A DNA stretch of 6,611 nt. Origin: JAAYEL01 sp964344625. GTDB taxonomy: Bacteria > Bacillota > Clostridia > Tissierellales > Peptoniphilaceae. Shown one piece after another: positions 5,569 to 6,611 of this stretch. The notes under the pieces were generated by a model, which had not been told where the DNA came from, searched no databases, and saw nothing but the letters and a program-made list of their open reading frames with translations. Both the position numbers and the translations under genes were made by a program. Where the stretch lies: contig CAYFNZ010000046.1 in assembly GCA_964344625.1 (NCBI GenBank), forward strand, positions 1 to 6,611, in the 5' to 3' direction. Positions within the stretch are counted from its first letter, which is position 1, and the number at the start of each line of letters is the position of its first letter.

Positions 5569-6611
5569 ATGAAAAAAGTCATTACATATGGCACATATGA
5601 CGTGCTACATTACGGTCATATCAGATTATTAGAACGGGCAAAAGCCTTGGGCGATTATCTTATTGTAGGTGTAACCTCTGATGATTTTGATATGGTTCGC
5701 GGCAAAATAAATGTTAAACAACCTTTGGCGAAGAGAATGCAAGCTGTCCGAGATTTAGGGATAGCTGACGAAATTATTGTCGAAGAATATGAAGGACAGA
5801 AAATTGATGATATTAGACAAAAAGACATTGATATTTTTACTGTCGGCTCCGATTGGAAAGGTTATTTTGATTATCTTAAAGAATATTGTGAAGTCATTTA
5901 TTTAGATCGAACAGAAGGAGTTTCTAGTTCTGAAATTAGAAAAAACAATAATACCATTCGTCTAGGCTTTATCGGTAGTAATGCAAACCGTATACTCAAA
6001 AAATACTATCAAGAAAGTCAACTTGTAAACGGAGCAAAGGTCGTCGGGGTTTATAACATGGGAAATCCCATAGATGACATAGATGATAAAGTAAATTTAT
6101 ATAATTCTATGAGTACCCTACTGGATGTCTGTGATGCCGTTTATATTGTATCTAATCCTGATCAACATTATCAACATATTAAAGAAGCTTTGATACGGGG
6201 AAAACATGTTTTATGCGAGTCACCTCTAACATTAAAAAAAGAGCAAAGTGTTGAATTATATAGATTAGCTGAAGAAAAAAAATTAGTTTTGATGGATGCT
6301 ATCAAGACAGCTTATTCAACAGCCTACAACAGGCTTTATGTTTTAGCAAAAAGTGGTCAGATTGGTCAAATTGTTTCAGTTGATGCTGTTTGTACAAGTC
6401 TTGCTGATACGAAAGATCTGGGAAAGATGCTGGCTAATTCTTGGAATAGTATTTGCTCATGGGGTCCTACGGCCCTCTTACCTGTCTTTCAGCTATTAGG
6501 GACGGAGTACAAAAATAAAAGCATTGCAACATCCTACCTTGATGAAGATAAGAAATATGATGCTTTTACAAGAATTAACTTTATTTATGACAATGCCATA
6601 GCCAGTATTAC
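5569..6611 (+). CDS. Cytidylyltransferase (TagD/GCT type) fused to Gfo/Idh/MocA oxidoreductase domain, 3' partial
   Basis: The frame is open from the ATG at 5569 to the window edge: 347 residues, C-terminus missing. Residues 1-125 are a complete glycerol-3-phosphate cytidylyltransferase-like domain, with TYGTYDVLHYGH (6-17) containing the HxGH nucleotide-binding motif, VGSDWKG (92-98), and the signature RTEGVSSSEIR (114-124). It would join CTP and an alcohol phosphate to give a CDP-alcohol and diphosphate. From about 130 a second domain begins with a Rossmann strand and glycine turn, RLGFIGSNAN (131-140), then VYIVSNPDQHYQHIKEAL (191-208) and GKHVLCESPL (211-220), the layout of Gfo/Idh/MocA NAD(P)-dependent oxidoreductases. 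The usual EKP lysine is replaced by Ser218, and the later segment WGPTALLPVFQLLG (298-311) lacks the usual Asp/His or Tyr catalytic pattern, so redox activity is uncertain. There is no stop between the domains, so this is a true fusion. With the aminotransferase just upstream, it probably makes the CDP donor used by the LicD proteins; CDP-glycerol is the default product, but an amino-alcohol is plausible. Confidence 0.88.
   Translation, partial: MKKVITYGTYDVLHYGHIRLLERAKALGDYLIVGVTSDDFDMVRGKINVKQPLAKRMQAVRDLGIADEIIVEEYEGQKIDDIRQKDIDIFTVGSDWKGYFDYLKEYCEVIYLDRTEGVSSSEIRKNNNTIRLGFIGSNANRILKKYYQESQLVNGAKVVGVYNMGNPIDDIDDKVNLYNSMSTLLDVCDAVYIVSNPDQHYQHIKEALIRGKHVLCESPLTLKKEQSVELYRLAEEKKLVLMDAIKTAYSTAYNRLYVLAKSGQIGQIVSVDAVCTSLADTKDLGKMLANSWNSICSWGPTALLPVFQLLGTEYKNKSIATSYLDEDKKYDAFTRINFIYDNAIASI

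Noticed and set aside
4486..6611. A phosphonate (2-aminoethylphosphonate) pathway, suggested by the PhnW-like aminotransferase next to a cytidylyltransferase.
   Set aside because: No PEP mutase or phosphonopyruvate decarboxylase is in the window, and the cytidylyltransferase is of GCT type rather than the LicC-like type found in known phosphonate-tailoring fusions. It stays possible only if those genes lie outside the window.
1..6611. Insertion sequences, CRISPR arrays, tRNA genes or toxin-antitoxin pairs.
   Set aside because: No transposase fragments, regularly spaced repeats, tRNA-like folds or small paired genes are visible, and nearly all bases are taken by the glycopolymer genes.

Overview
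This 6.6 kb window is AT-rich and fully coding on the plus strand. It looks like the interior of a capsule or cell-wall glycopolymer locus of a low-GC Gram-positive bacterium. A Streptococcus-type cps locus is my best guess, based on protein style, base composition, strong AGGAG-type ribosome sites and tight gene packing. The species is an inference and the sequence does not prove it. There are seven genes or gene parts: the last codons of an upstream gene, five complete genes and one gene cut by the right edge. Junctions after the first gene run from a 4-base overlap to a 9-base gap. No terminator or convincing promoter is visible, so the genes are probably one stretch of a longer operon.

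Layout: (1) 1-47, the C-terminal tail of an unidentified protein. (2) 97-972 and 975-1925, two tandem but divergent LicD-family phosphotransferases. (3) 1922-2938, a Stealth-family sugar-phosphate transferase. (4) 2946-4484, a Wzx-like polytopic flippase. (5) 4486-5559, a PLP-dependent class V (alanine-glyoxylate / 2-aminoethylphosphonate type) aminotransferase. (6) 5569 to beyond the window end, a fusion of a TagD/GCT-type cytidylyltransferase and a Gfo/Idh/MocA-type oxidoreductase domain.

Together the genes suggest a phosphodiester-decorated or phosphodiester-linked surface polysaccharide. The last two genes look like a donor-making module in which an oxidoreductase, an aminotransferase and a CTP-dependent activating enzyme could yield a CDP-linked small amino-alcohol or polyol. 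The two LicD proteins could each transfer the phospho-group of such a CDP donor to a sugar. The Stealth protein could form a sugar-1-phosphate linkage, and the flippase would export the lipid-linked repeat unit.

The most interesting points are the aminotransferase next to the cytidylyltransferase-oxidoreductase fusion, the loss of the usual EKP lysine in that oxidoreductase domain, and the presence of three phosphotransferases in a row. The identity of the activated group (glycerol, aminopropanediol/serinol, ethanolamine or another) cannot be read from the sequence.
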